Source: a virus. Taken from it: a stretch of 21,396 nt of DNA. Both the position numbers and the translations under genes were made by a program. The DNA is taken from positions 1 to 21,396 of IMG/VR virus record IMGVR_UViG_3300021356_000197. One strand, given 5' to 3'. Positions 14,029-19,855 of the stretch are shown here, one piece after another; position 1 is the stretch's first letter; each line of letters starts with the position of its first letter. The notes under the pieces are model-generated. The model was given only the letters and a program-made list of their open reading frames with translations. It was not told the DNA's origin and made no database searches.

Positions 14029-14363
14029 TGAAACACATCCTCTTCACTCTTAAAGAGTGCAATTCATCTCTTTTAGATGATGAAGGTTTTGTGAGGGATA
14101 CTGTATATGCAGCAGCAGGCAAGTGTAAATCAACTTTGCTTGCTTTGCACTCACACAAGTTTGATCCTCAGGGTGTAACTTGTGTCGCCATGCTTGCTGA
14201 GTCTCACATCAGTATCCATACCTGGCCAGAGAAGAAAATGGCAGTGTGTGATATCTTTACTTGTGGAGAGCACACCAAACCTAAGAAGGGTGTAGAGTAT
14301 ATGAAGATGATGTTCAATGCTCAAGACATCATTTGTAAATCTTTTACAAGACCTTTACAATGA
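14028..14363 (+). CDS. speD: S-adenosylmethionine decarboxylase proenzyme SpeD
   Basis: This 111-residue protein belongs to the short prokaryotic AdoMetDC class. The autocleavage and pyruvoyl site lies in LAESHISIHTWPE: cleavage before Ser59 should make the pyruvoyl cofactor. His64 and Cys79 match the catalytic His68 and Cys83 of the Thermotoga enzyme with identical spacing. The product, decarboxylated SAM, donates the aminopropyl group for spermidine synthesis. Several T4-like cyanophages carry speD as a host-derived metabolic gene. No spermidine synthase is in this window, so a host enzyme is presumably needed. Polyamines could help condense phage DNA or support photosynthesis. It overlaps gp45 by 1 nt and the next gene by 4 nt. 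Confidence 0.95.
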   Translation: MKHILFTLKECNSSLLDDEGFVRDTVYAAAGKCKSTLLALHSHKFDPQGVTCVAMLAESHISIHTWPEKKMAVCDIFTCGEHTKPKKGVEYMKMMFNAQDIICKSFTRPLQ

Positions 14364-14833
14364 GTCAAACTTTTCGAGAATGTGGTGACTGTAGTTTATG
14401 CTGTCAAGGAACATTAACCGTAAAGATAAATGAGCATGAGGTTTATCCCAAGAATCCTTGTCCTCATGTAACATGTGATGGTTGTGGTATTTTTGGTGAT
14501 CCTAGCAGACCTGATGTTTGTAAAGGATATTATTGTGCTTGGACACAAGACAAAAGATTTCCAGATTGGTTGAAACCAAATAGATGTCATTTTGTTATGA
14601 CATACAATTTGGATACTATGGTTATAACAGGAGATCCAGATCATCCAGTAGATGCTTCTGCTTTCCTGTGGGTCTTAAATTATTGTGCTCTTTATAATAA
14701 GAAGGTACATTACACTATAAAATCTGCATCACATAGTGACTCATACGATCGTGGCACTATACGAGTTTCCTCGACTCAAATGAAGACAGGAACTATTGAA
14801 CAAATTTATGAACCCAGTGAGCTTTTTAATTAA
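14360..14833 (+). CDS. Cysteine-rich YkgJ-like (CxxCxxCC) protein
   Basis: This 157-residue protein has the YkgJ/UPF0153 signature C8-x2-C11-x2-CC (14-15) and further cysteines at 34, 39, 42, 54 and 59 (CPHVTCDGCGIF, RPDVCKGYYC). The family is thought to bind zinc or iron-sulfur, and its biochemical role is not settled. The C-terminal two thirds (from WLKPNRCHFVMTY) are strand-rich and unlike the short bacterial family members. It sits between speD and gp44 with 4-nt and 1-nt overlaps, so it is expressed together with the replication genes. Its purpose there is unknown. Confidence 0.85.
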   Translation: MSQTFRECGDCSLCCQGTLTVKINEHEVYPKNPCPHVTCDGCGIFGDPSRPDVCKGYYCAWTQDKRFPDWLKPNRCHFVMTYNLDTMVITGDPDHPVDASAFLWVLNYCALYNKKVHYTIKSASHSDSYDRGTIRVSSTQMKTGTIEQIYEPSELFN

Positions 14834-14842
14834 TGAGTAAAG
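14828..14842 (+). promoter_or_regulatory. Translation start of gp44; candidate RegA operator
   Basis: AATTAATGAGTAAAG spans the gp44 start codon, follows a T5 run, and has no Shine-Dalgarno. It is nearly identical to the gp45 start region (13352-13366). AU-rich start sites are known RegA targets in T4. Assignment here is an inference. Confidence 0.45.
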
Positions 14843-15777
14843 AATTTTTGTGGGTTGAGAAGTATCGACCCAACATTGTTGAAGATTGTATTCTTCCTGA
14901 CAGCATCAAGAATGTCTTTCAGGGATTCGTCAATCAAGGCGAACTGCCTAACCTGCTGCTGAGTGGCACTGCAGGTGTGGGCAAGACTACCATCGCTAAG
15001 GCGCTGTGTGAGGAGATTGGTGCCTCTTACATCGTTATCAACGGATCAGACGAAGGACGCTTCCTAGACACCGTGAGGAACCGTGTGAGGCAGTTTGCCA
15101 CAACGGTCTCTCTGACCTCTGGAGCGTCCCACAAGGTCGTTATCATCGATGAGGCAGACAACACCACTAATGACGTGCAGTTGTCTCTCAGGACCGCTGT
15201 TGAGGAGTTCCATGGCAACTGCCGTTTCATCTTTACCTGCAACTTCATAAATAAAATTATCGAACCGCTGCATTCGCGTTGCACGGTTGTTGACTTTAGA
15301 ATTAAACCAGAACAAGCGACTGGTTTGCAAGGGCAGTTCTTCACTCGCCTCAAGACTATTCTGGATCATGAACAAATCCAGTATGAGGATAAGGTCCTTG
15401 CTAAACTTACAAAGCGTTATTATCCTGATTGGCGTCGTCTTATTAACGAGTGTCAGCGTTACGCTGCTACAGGTGATATCAACTCTGCCATATTGGTTGA
15501 TGTTGCTGACGTTAATCTTGACACTCTGTTGTCTTCTTTGAAGAAAAAGGAATTTACCAATGTGAAGAACTGGGTTGTCCAGCACATGGACAATGATCCC
15601 AGTATGGTGATGCGTAAGATTTATGATAGCATCTATGATGTTCTTAAACCTGCTTCTATCCCCGAGGCAGTTCTTATCATTGCCAAGTATATGCGTGACA
15701 TTCAGATTGTTCCTGATCAGGAAGTCAATATGCTTGCATGTCTAACTGAAATTATGATGAGTTGTGAATTCAAATGA
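14833..15777 (+). CDS. 44: Clamp loader large subunit gp44 (AAA+ ATPase)
   Basis: This 314-residue protein is close to T4 gp44 (319). The opening WVEKYRPNIVEDCILP is the clamp loader N-box. Walker A is GTAGVGKT (45-52), Walker B VVIIDEAD (102-109), and the SRC motif with the arginine finger lies at 148-150. Four gp44 subunits and one gp62 use ATP to open gp45 and load it on primer-template DNA. Its partner gp62 lies about 1.8 kb downstream, separated here by small genes and a methylase, whereas in T4 the two genes are adjacent. It overlaps the next gene by 4 nt. Confidence 0.96.
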   Translation: MSKEFLWVEKYRPNIVEDCILPDSIKNVFQGFVNQGELPNLLLSGTAGVGKTTIAKALCEEIGASYIVINGSDEGRFLDTVRNRVRQFATTVSLTSGASHKVVIIDEADNTTNDVQLSLRTAVEEFHGNCRFIFTCNFINKIIEPLHSRCTVVDFRIKPEQATGLQGQFFTRLKTILDHEQIQYEDKVLAKLTKRYYPDWRRLINECQRYAATGDINSAILVDVADVNLDTLLSSLKKKEFTNVKNWVVQHMDNDPSMVMRKIYDSIYDVLKPASIPEAVLIIAKYMRDIQIVPDQEVNMLACLTEIMMSCEFK

Positions 15778-16154
15778 AAAAAACTAAGTACATCTACAAA
15801 CACACCATCTATGGTGGTGGACCCAACTACTTCAATGAAAACGAAGTCAAATCATTTTTCCAAGAGAGTGGCGTAAAACTTCACAAATCTAGAAAGGACG
15901 ATTACTTTTACTCCTGGGAATTTGCAGGTGATACTTGTTCTTGGTTTACATTCTCTCATACAGAAGAAGTAGAAGTGTCGGATGAAGTGACTAAACTTCC
16001 ATCTGAAAACAAGTATGAGAATGGTATGAACTGGAAGGGAGTTGGTAAAAAAGTCCCTAACGTTCGTCTTCGCAAACCAAATCAACCAAAGAAAAAAACT
16101 GATAAGAGACCTCCTATCAATCCACGGACTGGTCTTAGAGATGGTGGAGTATGA
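15774..16154 (+). CDS. Hypothetical protein with basic tail, 126 aa
   Basis: The gene is coupled to gp44 by an ATGA overlap. The N-terminal 70 residues look like a compact mixed fold with many aromatics (YGGGPNYFNENEVKSFF, DDYFYSWEFAGDTCSWFTFS). The last 50 residues are rich in Lys, Pro and Arg (KPNQPKKKTDKRPP) and may bind nucleic acid. No family was recognised. It is not gp62, which is found at 17537. Confidence 0.75.
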   Translation: MKKTKYIYKHTIYGGGPNYFNENEVKSFFQESGVKLHKSRKDDYFYSWEFAGDTCSWFTFSHTEEVEVSDEVTKLPSENKYENGMNWKGVGKKVPNVRLRKPNQPKKKTDKRPPINPRTGLRDGGV

Positions 16155-16291
16155 CTTTACTCAAATTCATTGAGAAGGAACCTAAATTTATTATGATGGA
16201 GGAAATGCTTGAGCGACTTAATGGAGAACCAGAACGACAATACAACTGGATACGTAAAAACAACACCAGAAAACGTAAAGGAAGCGCATGA
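16151..16291 (+). CDS. Tiny basic protein, 46 aa
   Basis: An ATGA overlap couples this frame to the previous gene. The product starts MTLLKFIEKEPKFIMMEEML and ends in a strongly basic tail (KNNTRKRKGSA). It shares 83 nt in another frame with the next gene. The coupled start supports it as real. If the next gene's alternative start at 16221 is used, the overlap is 71 nt. No family was recognised. Confidence 0.5.
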   Translation: MTLLKFIEKEPKFIMMEEMLERLNGEPERQYNWIRKNNTRKRKGSA

Positions 16292-16451
16292 AGCATTGTT
16301 TCATGCTACAATGAACCTACCAGCAGCTGCCGCTCACTGTGGCATGACGCTGAAACAAATGAAACTTACCTTTTGGGAGTACCTTAAATATCATGACCAA
16401 GACTTTGAAATCCCTGAAGACTCCTCTGAGGTATCCAGGGGGGAAGAGTAG
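16209..16451 (+). CDS. Small protein with helix-turn-helix-like region, 80 aa
   Basis: Two starts are possible. TTG 16209 has a perfect GGAGG at 16198-16202 with 6 nt spacing and gives 80 residues. ATG 16221 lacks a site at a proper distance and gives 76. The segment LPAAAAHCGMTLKQMKLTFWEYLKYH has the spacing of a helix-turn-helix (A-x3-G-turn, then a second helix), suggesting DNA or polymerase binding, but this is weak. It overlaps the methylase gene by 59 nt. No family was recognised. Confidence 0.65.
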   Translation: MSDLMENQNDNTTGYVKTTPENVKEAHEALFHATMNLPAAAAHCGMTLKQMKLTFWEYLKYHDQDFEIPEDSSEVSRGEE

Positions 16452-17256
16452 AGCACTCAGCAAACTGTTCCAGTATTTTCCTGACCTCAAAGGTTACAAG
16501 GAATACAGAGAACCTTTCCTTGGTGGTGGTAGTGTAGCACTTGAGATTACTAAACGATATCCTGGTTTGGACATTTGGGTCAATGATCTTTACGAACCTC
16601 TTTATAATTTCTGGCGAGAACTGCAGGACCACGGCAATGAAATTACGGACATACTCATCCAACTTAAACAAAGGCACCCTGAGCCCACTTCCGCGAAACA
16701 ACTTTTCTTGGATGCTAAAGAGTACCTATCAGGATCTGCAACAACAGATCAGTTCCCTCCTTACAATGAGAATATCTGGCGTGCTGTTTCCTTTTACGTT
16801 GTTAATAAGTGTAGCTTTTCTGGTCTTACTGAGTCTTCGTCATTCTCCAAGCAAGCAAGTGATTCCAACTTCTCCCTTGCAGGTATCGAACGACTTCGTG
16901 AATATCAAAAACTAATTGGCAATTGGAAAATTACTAACAAGTCCTATGAATACCTCCTTAGCGATGAGAAGTCAGTCTTCACATACCTTGATCCCCCCTA
17001 TGAAATTGGATCTAATCTATATGGAAAGCGGGGCAATATGCACAGCGGGTTCAACCACGATCATTTTGCTATTAAGTGTGATCGGTTTGTCGGTCCTCAA
17101 TGCATATCTTACAACTCGTCTGCTCTTATCAAAGAGAGGTTCCAAGGATGGACAGTAGGAGAATTTGCACACACTTACACCATGCGCTCCGTAGGGAGTT
17201 ATAATACAGATCAAGCGTCACGCAAGGAACTCGTCCTAACCAACTATGAAATGTGA
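16393..17256 (+). CDS. dam: DNA adenine methylase, D12 class (Dam-like)
   Basis: This 287-residue N6-adenine methyltransferase has the D12 motif order: PLRYPGGKSRAL (11-22), the SAM-binding FLGGGSV (42-48), VNDLYEPL with N64-D65, and catalytic DPPY (200-203) in TYLDPPYEIG. T4 Dam and E. coli Dam share this layout and modify GATC, but target specificity cannot be read from the sequence. GATC sites are frequent in this window. Methylation may protect phage DNA from host restriction or time its packaging or transcription. The gene lies within the clamp-loader cluster between gp44 and gp62, which suggests a later insertion. It overlaps the genes before (59 nt) and after (11 nt). Confidence 0.93.
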   Translation: MTKTLKSLKTPLRYPGGKSRALSKLFQYFPDLKGYKEYREPFLGGGSVALEITKRYPGLDIWVNDLYEPLYNFWRELQDHGNEITDILIQLKQRHPEPTSAKQLFLDAKEYLSGSATTDQFPPYNENIWRAVSFYVVNKCSFSGLTESSSFSKQASDSNFSLAGIERLREYQKLIGNWKITNKSYEYLLSDEKSVFTYLDPPYEIGSNLYGKRGNMHSGFNHDHFAIKCDRFVGPQCISYNSSALIKERFQGWTVGEFAHTYTMRSVGSYNTDQASRKELVLTNYEM

Positions 17257-17386
17257 AGTCACCCTCTACAAAGCAGGCACCGTCTTCAAGGAAGAGGTGA
17301 TTGCTACTGACTATCAGGATGCTCGCAAGGTTGCTATTGCCCGCAACCCTGGCGCTAAGATTGTTGGCGTTACGGCGAAGTTCTAA
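17246..17386 (+). CDS. Tiny hypothetical protein, 46 aa
   Basis: The ATG at 17246 lies within the last codons of the methylase gene, and the stop TAA overlaps the next ATG by one base. The product starts MKCEVTLYKAGTVFKEEV and ends GAKIVGVTAKF. It reads as strand-helix-strand and is plausibly folded despite its size. No family was recognised. Tight overlaps on both sides and a protein-like composition support it as a real gene. Confidence 0.7.
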   Translation: MKCEVTLYKAGTVFKEEVIATDYQDARKVAIARNPGAKIVGVTAKF

Positions 17387-17598
17387 TGTGGCAAGTATGG
17401 AAATATGCACTAGGGAGTTTCAGTGACGACAAGACAGCTCCTTTTGACAATTACGTTGCTATCATACGCACCGTTATTTTTGTTAGTTACATGGTCACTA
17501 ACGCTTTTATTATATCTGGAGTAATCAGACACTGGAATGACATACCAACTGAAAGACTATCTGTACAGCATCAATCAATCAAAAAAGAATATCCTTGA
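17386..17598 (+). CDS. Small single-span membrane protein, 70 aa
   Basis: The start overlaps the previous stop by one base (TAATG). Residues about 23-47 (NYVAIIRTVIFVSYMVTNAFIISGV) form one likely membrane helix between a short N-terminal part (MWQVWKYALGSFSDD) and a polar tail. It overlaps gp62 by 62 nt in a different frame. Its position just before gp62 and its single helix invite the idea of a membrane link for the replisome, but nothing in the sequence tests that. No family was recognised. Confidence 0.7.
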   Translation: MWQVWKYALGSFSDDKTAPFDNYVAIIRTVIFVSYMVTNAFIISGVIRHWNDIPTERLSVQHQSIKKEYP

Positions 17599-17923
17599 TG
17601 GCGACGTTGATGCTGAGCGAGGTTATCCTCCTTACATTATTAACAGGTGCCTCAGTTCTTTTACGGATACTATCTTGTTTGCCAATGAACTAAACAAGAA
17701 TCCCCACCTTCCAAAGAAGTTACAATATGACTTTTTACTAAATAGTGTGAAACCTAGGAAGCGTTTCTCTCCCTGGGCACGTAAAGATTCTATTGATTAT
17801 CTTGAAGTAGTCAAAGAGTATTATGGTTATAATGACGATAAAGCACTCCAAGCACTCAGGGTTCTCACTAAGGATCAACTAGATCATATTACAAAGGCAT
17901 TGAATAAAGGTGGAAGAAAATGA
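17537..17923 (+). CDS. 62: Clamp loader small subunit gp62
   Basis: This 128-residue protein is shorter than T4 gp62 (187). The stretch LLNSVKPRKRFSPWARKDSIDYLEVVKEYYGYNDDKALQALRVL aligns with the T4 region holding VPRGKRYGKWAKLVEDS and AKRYQVNTNDAINYKSIL. The N-terminal RCLSSFTDTILFANELN segment fits the T4 SQFPECMPAVYAMNLIG part. With four gp44 subunits it forms the clamp loader; gp62 itself has no ATPase motif. The start at ATG 17537 overlaps the preceding membrane gene, and the end overlaps regA by 4 nt. The gp62-regA order is conserved in T4-like phages and supports the call. Confidence 0.88.
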   Translation: MTYQLKDYLYSINQSKKNILDGDVDAERGYPPYIINRCLSSFTDTILFANELNKNPHLPKKLQYDFLLNSVKPRKRFSPWARKDSIDYLEVVKEYYGYNDDKALQALRVLTKDQLDHITKALNKGGRK

Positions 17924-18345
17924 ACGGTGAAACTGAGATCCAGTGGAAACAAACTGATATGGTAGAAGTGGTTCTTGGAGAACCAGATGACTTCCTGAAG
18001 GTAAGAGAAACGCTAACTCGTATTGGTGTAGCATCTCGTAAGGAAAAGAAAATCTACCAGTCATGCCACATCCTGCATAAACAAGGCAAGTATTATATTG
18101 TACATTTTAAAGAGTTGTTCGCTCTTGATGGCAAGAATACAAATCTATCATTGAATGATATTCAACGTCGCAATCGTATCATTCAATTGTTGTCTGATTG
18201 GGGATTGATTACTGTAGTCAATCCTGATAAAATCTCTGACCTTGCTCCACTCAATCAAATTAAAGTTCTTTCATTCAAAGAAAAAAATGATTGGACGCTA
18301 GAATCTAAGTATAATATTGGTCGTAAGAAGACAGTTGTAGAATAA
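17920..18345 (+). CDS. regA: RegA translational repressor
   Basis: The protein aligns along its length with T4 RegA (122 residues): EPDDFLKVRETLTRIGVAS against KPEDFLKVKETLTRMGIAN, then YQSCHILHKQGKYYIVHFKELF, and KVLSFKEKNDWTLESKYNIGRK at the end. RegA binds the start regions of several early mRNAs, including gp44 and gp45, and blocks ribosomes. The start at 17920 has GGTGGA upstream and an ATGA overlap with gp62, giving 141 residues. An internal ATG at 17959 matches the T4 N-terminus exactly and would give 128. A 13-residue N-terminal extension is therefore uncertain. Confidence 0.95.
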   Translation: MNGETEIQWKQTDMVEVVLGEPDDFLKVRETLTRIGVASRKEKKIYQSCHILHKQGKYYIVHFKELFALDGKNTNLSLNDIQRRNRIIQLLSDWGLITVVNPDKISDLAPLNQIKVLSFKEKNDWTLESKYNIGRKKTVVE

Positions 18346-18373
18346 ACCGTAACTTTTAATACGGTTTTCCTTT
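18344..18373 (+). terminator. Probable weak terminator after regA
   Basis: AAACCGTA (18344-18351) pairs with TACGGTTT (18360-18367) around an 8-nt loop, beginning inside the regA stop codon. The following TTTTCCTTT is an interrupted T tract. A second small palindrome, CCTTTA-T-TAAAGG, lies at 18369-18381. The stem is AT-rich at its base, so termination may be partial. Confidence 0.6.
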
Positions 18374-18394
18374 ATTAAAGGTTTAGTGTCAAAC

Positions 18395-18402
18395 GTTAAA
18401 TA
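18395..18402 (+). promoter_or_regulatory. Late-promoter-like octamer GTTAAATA before hsp20
   Basis: GTTAAATA keeps the TAAATA core of the T4 late consensus and lies in the 106-nt gap between regA and hsp20, 49 nt before the ATG. With a terminator in front and another after hsp20, it may make hsp20 a separate unit. The match is partial. Confidence 0.4.
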
Positions 18403-18451
18403 AACATGTGATGCCTAACGGGTCATATGCAAACGTCGCTTACTTAAGGAC

Positions 18452-18856
18452 ATGACTAATATTACTTGGGAACACTATACCCCCTATTCAATCGGATTCA
18501 ATGAAACATTCAGCAGACTTGAAGCTCTCGCAGGAGGTGGATCGAATTACCCGCCTTACAATGTTGTCGACGGAGGTGATGGTAGAACATTACTGGAAGT
18601 CGCTCTTGCTGGATTTTCAGGAGGAGATATTGAAGTCACAACAGAACGAAATGTTCTGACAGTCTCTGCTAAAAAAGCACCAGCAGATAAGGAAAGAAGT
18701 TATTCTCACAAAGGAATTTCATACAGGACATTCTCTCGTAACTGGCAGATGGCAGATGATGTAGAAGTCGAAGACGTTCAATTTGTTGATGGTCTCCTTA
18801 CAATCACTCTCGTCAAGAACTTACCAGAAAAACAGAAGAGAAAGATATGGTTCTAA
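18452..18856 (+). CDS. hsp20: Small heat shock protein Hsp20 (alpha-crystallin family)
   Basis: This 134-residue protein has an alpha-crystallin domain at about residues 37-125: YNVVDGGDGRTLLEVALAGFSGGDIEVTTERNVLTVSAKK, then SYRTFSRNWQMADDVEVEDVQFVDGLLTITLVKNLPE, the typical strand order with the GLLTITL signature. The short C-terminus (KRKIWF) has no clear IxI motif. Hsp20 proteins hold unfolding proteins in a soluble state. The gene is a common T4-like cyanophage accessory gene and may support virion assembly or the stressed host. It has its own flanking terminators and a TAAGGA element at 18445-18450 close to the ATG. Confidence 0.95.
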   Translation: MTNITWEHYTPYSIGFNETFSRLEALAGGGSNYPPYNVVDGGDGRTLLEVALAGFSGGDIEVTTERNVLTVSAKKAPADKERSYSHKGISYRTFSRNWQMADDVEVEDVQFVDGLLTITLVKNLPEKQKRKIWF

Positions 18857-18865
18857 ATAGAATCG

Positions 18866-18891
18866 AAGGGGACTTGACGGTCCCCTTTTTT
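18866..18891 (+). terminator. Rho-independent terminator after hsp20
   Basis: AAGGGGAC (18866-18873) pairs with GTCCCCTT (18880-18887) around a TTGACG loop, with a T run from 18886 to 18891. It begins 9 nt after the hsp20 stop. Confidence 0.9.
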
Positions 18892-18923
18892 GATGTTAAA
18901 CTAATTGCAAACTCAAAATAGTT

Positions 18924-19277
18924 ATGTCTGTATCAGTAGTCACTCTAAAGACTGGTGATCGCGTCATTACAGAGTTAAAAGAAATCTTTGATGAAGAAGG
19001 TGAAGACCGAAAAGGTATTTGTCTTCTTATGGAAGATCCATATATTCTGAATCTTGATAGCGGCACACCTCAATACTTAACTGAAGCACATGGTATGGAA
19101 TACCAAGTTCGCTTTAGTAAGTGGAATCCTTATACACCAGATTGGCAATTTAAGATTCCGTATGATTGTGTTATGACAATCAGCAATCCAGAACCAGGAT
19201 TGCAAAAAGCATATGAACAAAAAATCACTGAGAAAAAGGAACTAGAAAATGACGGAACCACAACCACTGAAAACTAA
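18924..19277 (+). CDS. Small beta-rich protein, family copy B, 117 aa
   Basis: No named family was recognised. The N-terminus VVTLKTGDRVITEL matches the turn motif of the 5240 gene (VKLLSGEELVSKV). Then come ICLLMEDPYIL and a final VMTISNPEPGLQKAYEQKI strand-helix. The length and order fit a small barrel plus C-terminal helix. It is the first of three similar genes in a row before gp43. It overlaps the next one by 29 nt, and its last codons hold that gene's AAGGA site. The C-terminal tail is Lys/Glu/Thr-rich. Confidence 0.85.
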   Translation: MSVSVVTLKTGDRVITELKEIFDEEGEDRKGICLLMEDPYILNLDSGTPQYLTEAHGMEYQVRFSKWNPYTPDWQFKIPYDCVMTISNPEPGLQKAYEQKITEKKELENDGTTTTEN

Positions 19278-19635
19278 TCACAATATTCGTATCGTAAATC
19301 TTACTACTGGCGCTAGTGTCCTATGCGTTTTTGGTGAAGTTCGCGAAGAAGATAATGTAGTTGGATATCGTATGGTATATCCATACACACTTTCTCTGGG
19401 TGACCCTAATGATGATGGAACTGTTCCTATTCAATACACCAGATTCTGCGTTTTCTCTCCTGTAGAAGAACATAGAATTTCTGGAGAGCATATCATTAGT
19501 GTTGTTTTCCCAGAGAATTCTATCGTCGATAATTTCGTGAAGCGTCTAGAAGAGATCGGAATTTCAAAAGAACAAATCTTCTTTGAGGAGGCAACTGATG
19601 GAGATAACAGCGAACCTGCTGAAGCTGCAGAATGA
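19249..19635 (+). CDS. Small beta-rich protein, family copy C, 128 aa
   Basis: The start at ATG 19249 is preceded by AAGGA (19236-19240). The product repeats the family plan: IRIVNLTTGASVLCVFGEV (13-31), YRMVYPYTLSL, then HIISVVFPENSIVDNFVKRLEEI as the closing strand and helix. A disordered acidic tail (TDGDNSEPAEAAE) follows. It overlaps copy D by 38 nt. No catalytic residues or membrane segments were seen. Its conserved place before the polymerase gene suggests a link to replication or gene control, which is only an inference. Confidence 0.85.
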   Translation: MTEPQPLKTNHNIRIVNLTTGASVLCVFGEVREEDNVVGYRMVYPYTLSLGDPNDDGTVPIQYTRFCVFSPVEEHRISGEHIISVVFPENSIVDNFVKRLEEIGISKEQIFFEEATDGDNSEPAEAAE

Positions 19636-19855
19636 GTGGATTATTGCTCAAGTAGAACCAGTTGAAGGGGACACTCTTACGGGTGACCCTGATGTCTGGA
19701 TGGTAGAACCTTATTTGATAGACTGTGAAGGTCAGATCACTCCATGGGCACCACATGCTGCTGAGCGCGAATTCAATGTCAGGTCTTCGGACCTGACTGT
19801 TGTGACTAACCCTAGCAAGCAGTTGCTTGCTCGTTATATTGAATGTCTTGAATGA
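19598..19855 (+). CDS. Small beta-rich protein, family copy D, 85 aa
   Basis: ATG 19598 is fixed by a perfect GAGGAGG (19585-19591) with 6 nt spacing. Product: ANLLKLQNEWIIAQVEPVEGD, then VWMVEPYLIDCEGQITPW, and LTVVTNPSKQLLARYIECLE. It follows the same order as copies B and C but in a shorter form that lacks the Gly of the TG turn. The stop overlaps the gp43 start (ATGA), so it is translationally coupled to the polymerase. No named family was recognised. Confidence 0.85.
   Translation: MEITANLLKLQNEWIIAQVEPVEGDTLTGDPDVWMVEPYLIDCEGQITPWAPHAAEREFNVRSSDLTVVTNPSKQLLARYIECLE

Noticed and set aside
15246-15253. CATAAATA octamer identical to the late promoter at 2747
   Set aside because: It lies inside the coding sequence of gp44 (Phe-Ile-Asn-Lys codons) with no late gene start nearby, so it is probably a chance match.
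15064-15585. Minus-strand open frame of 173 codons opposite gp44
   Set aside because: It lies entirely within a well-conserved core gene on the other strand and its product shows no recognisable domain.
16385-16392. CTTAAATA directly before the methylase ATG
   Set aside because: It touches the start codon, so a transcript from it would begin inside the gene. It is also coding sequence of the preceding small gene.
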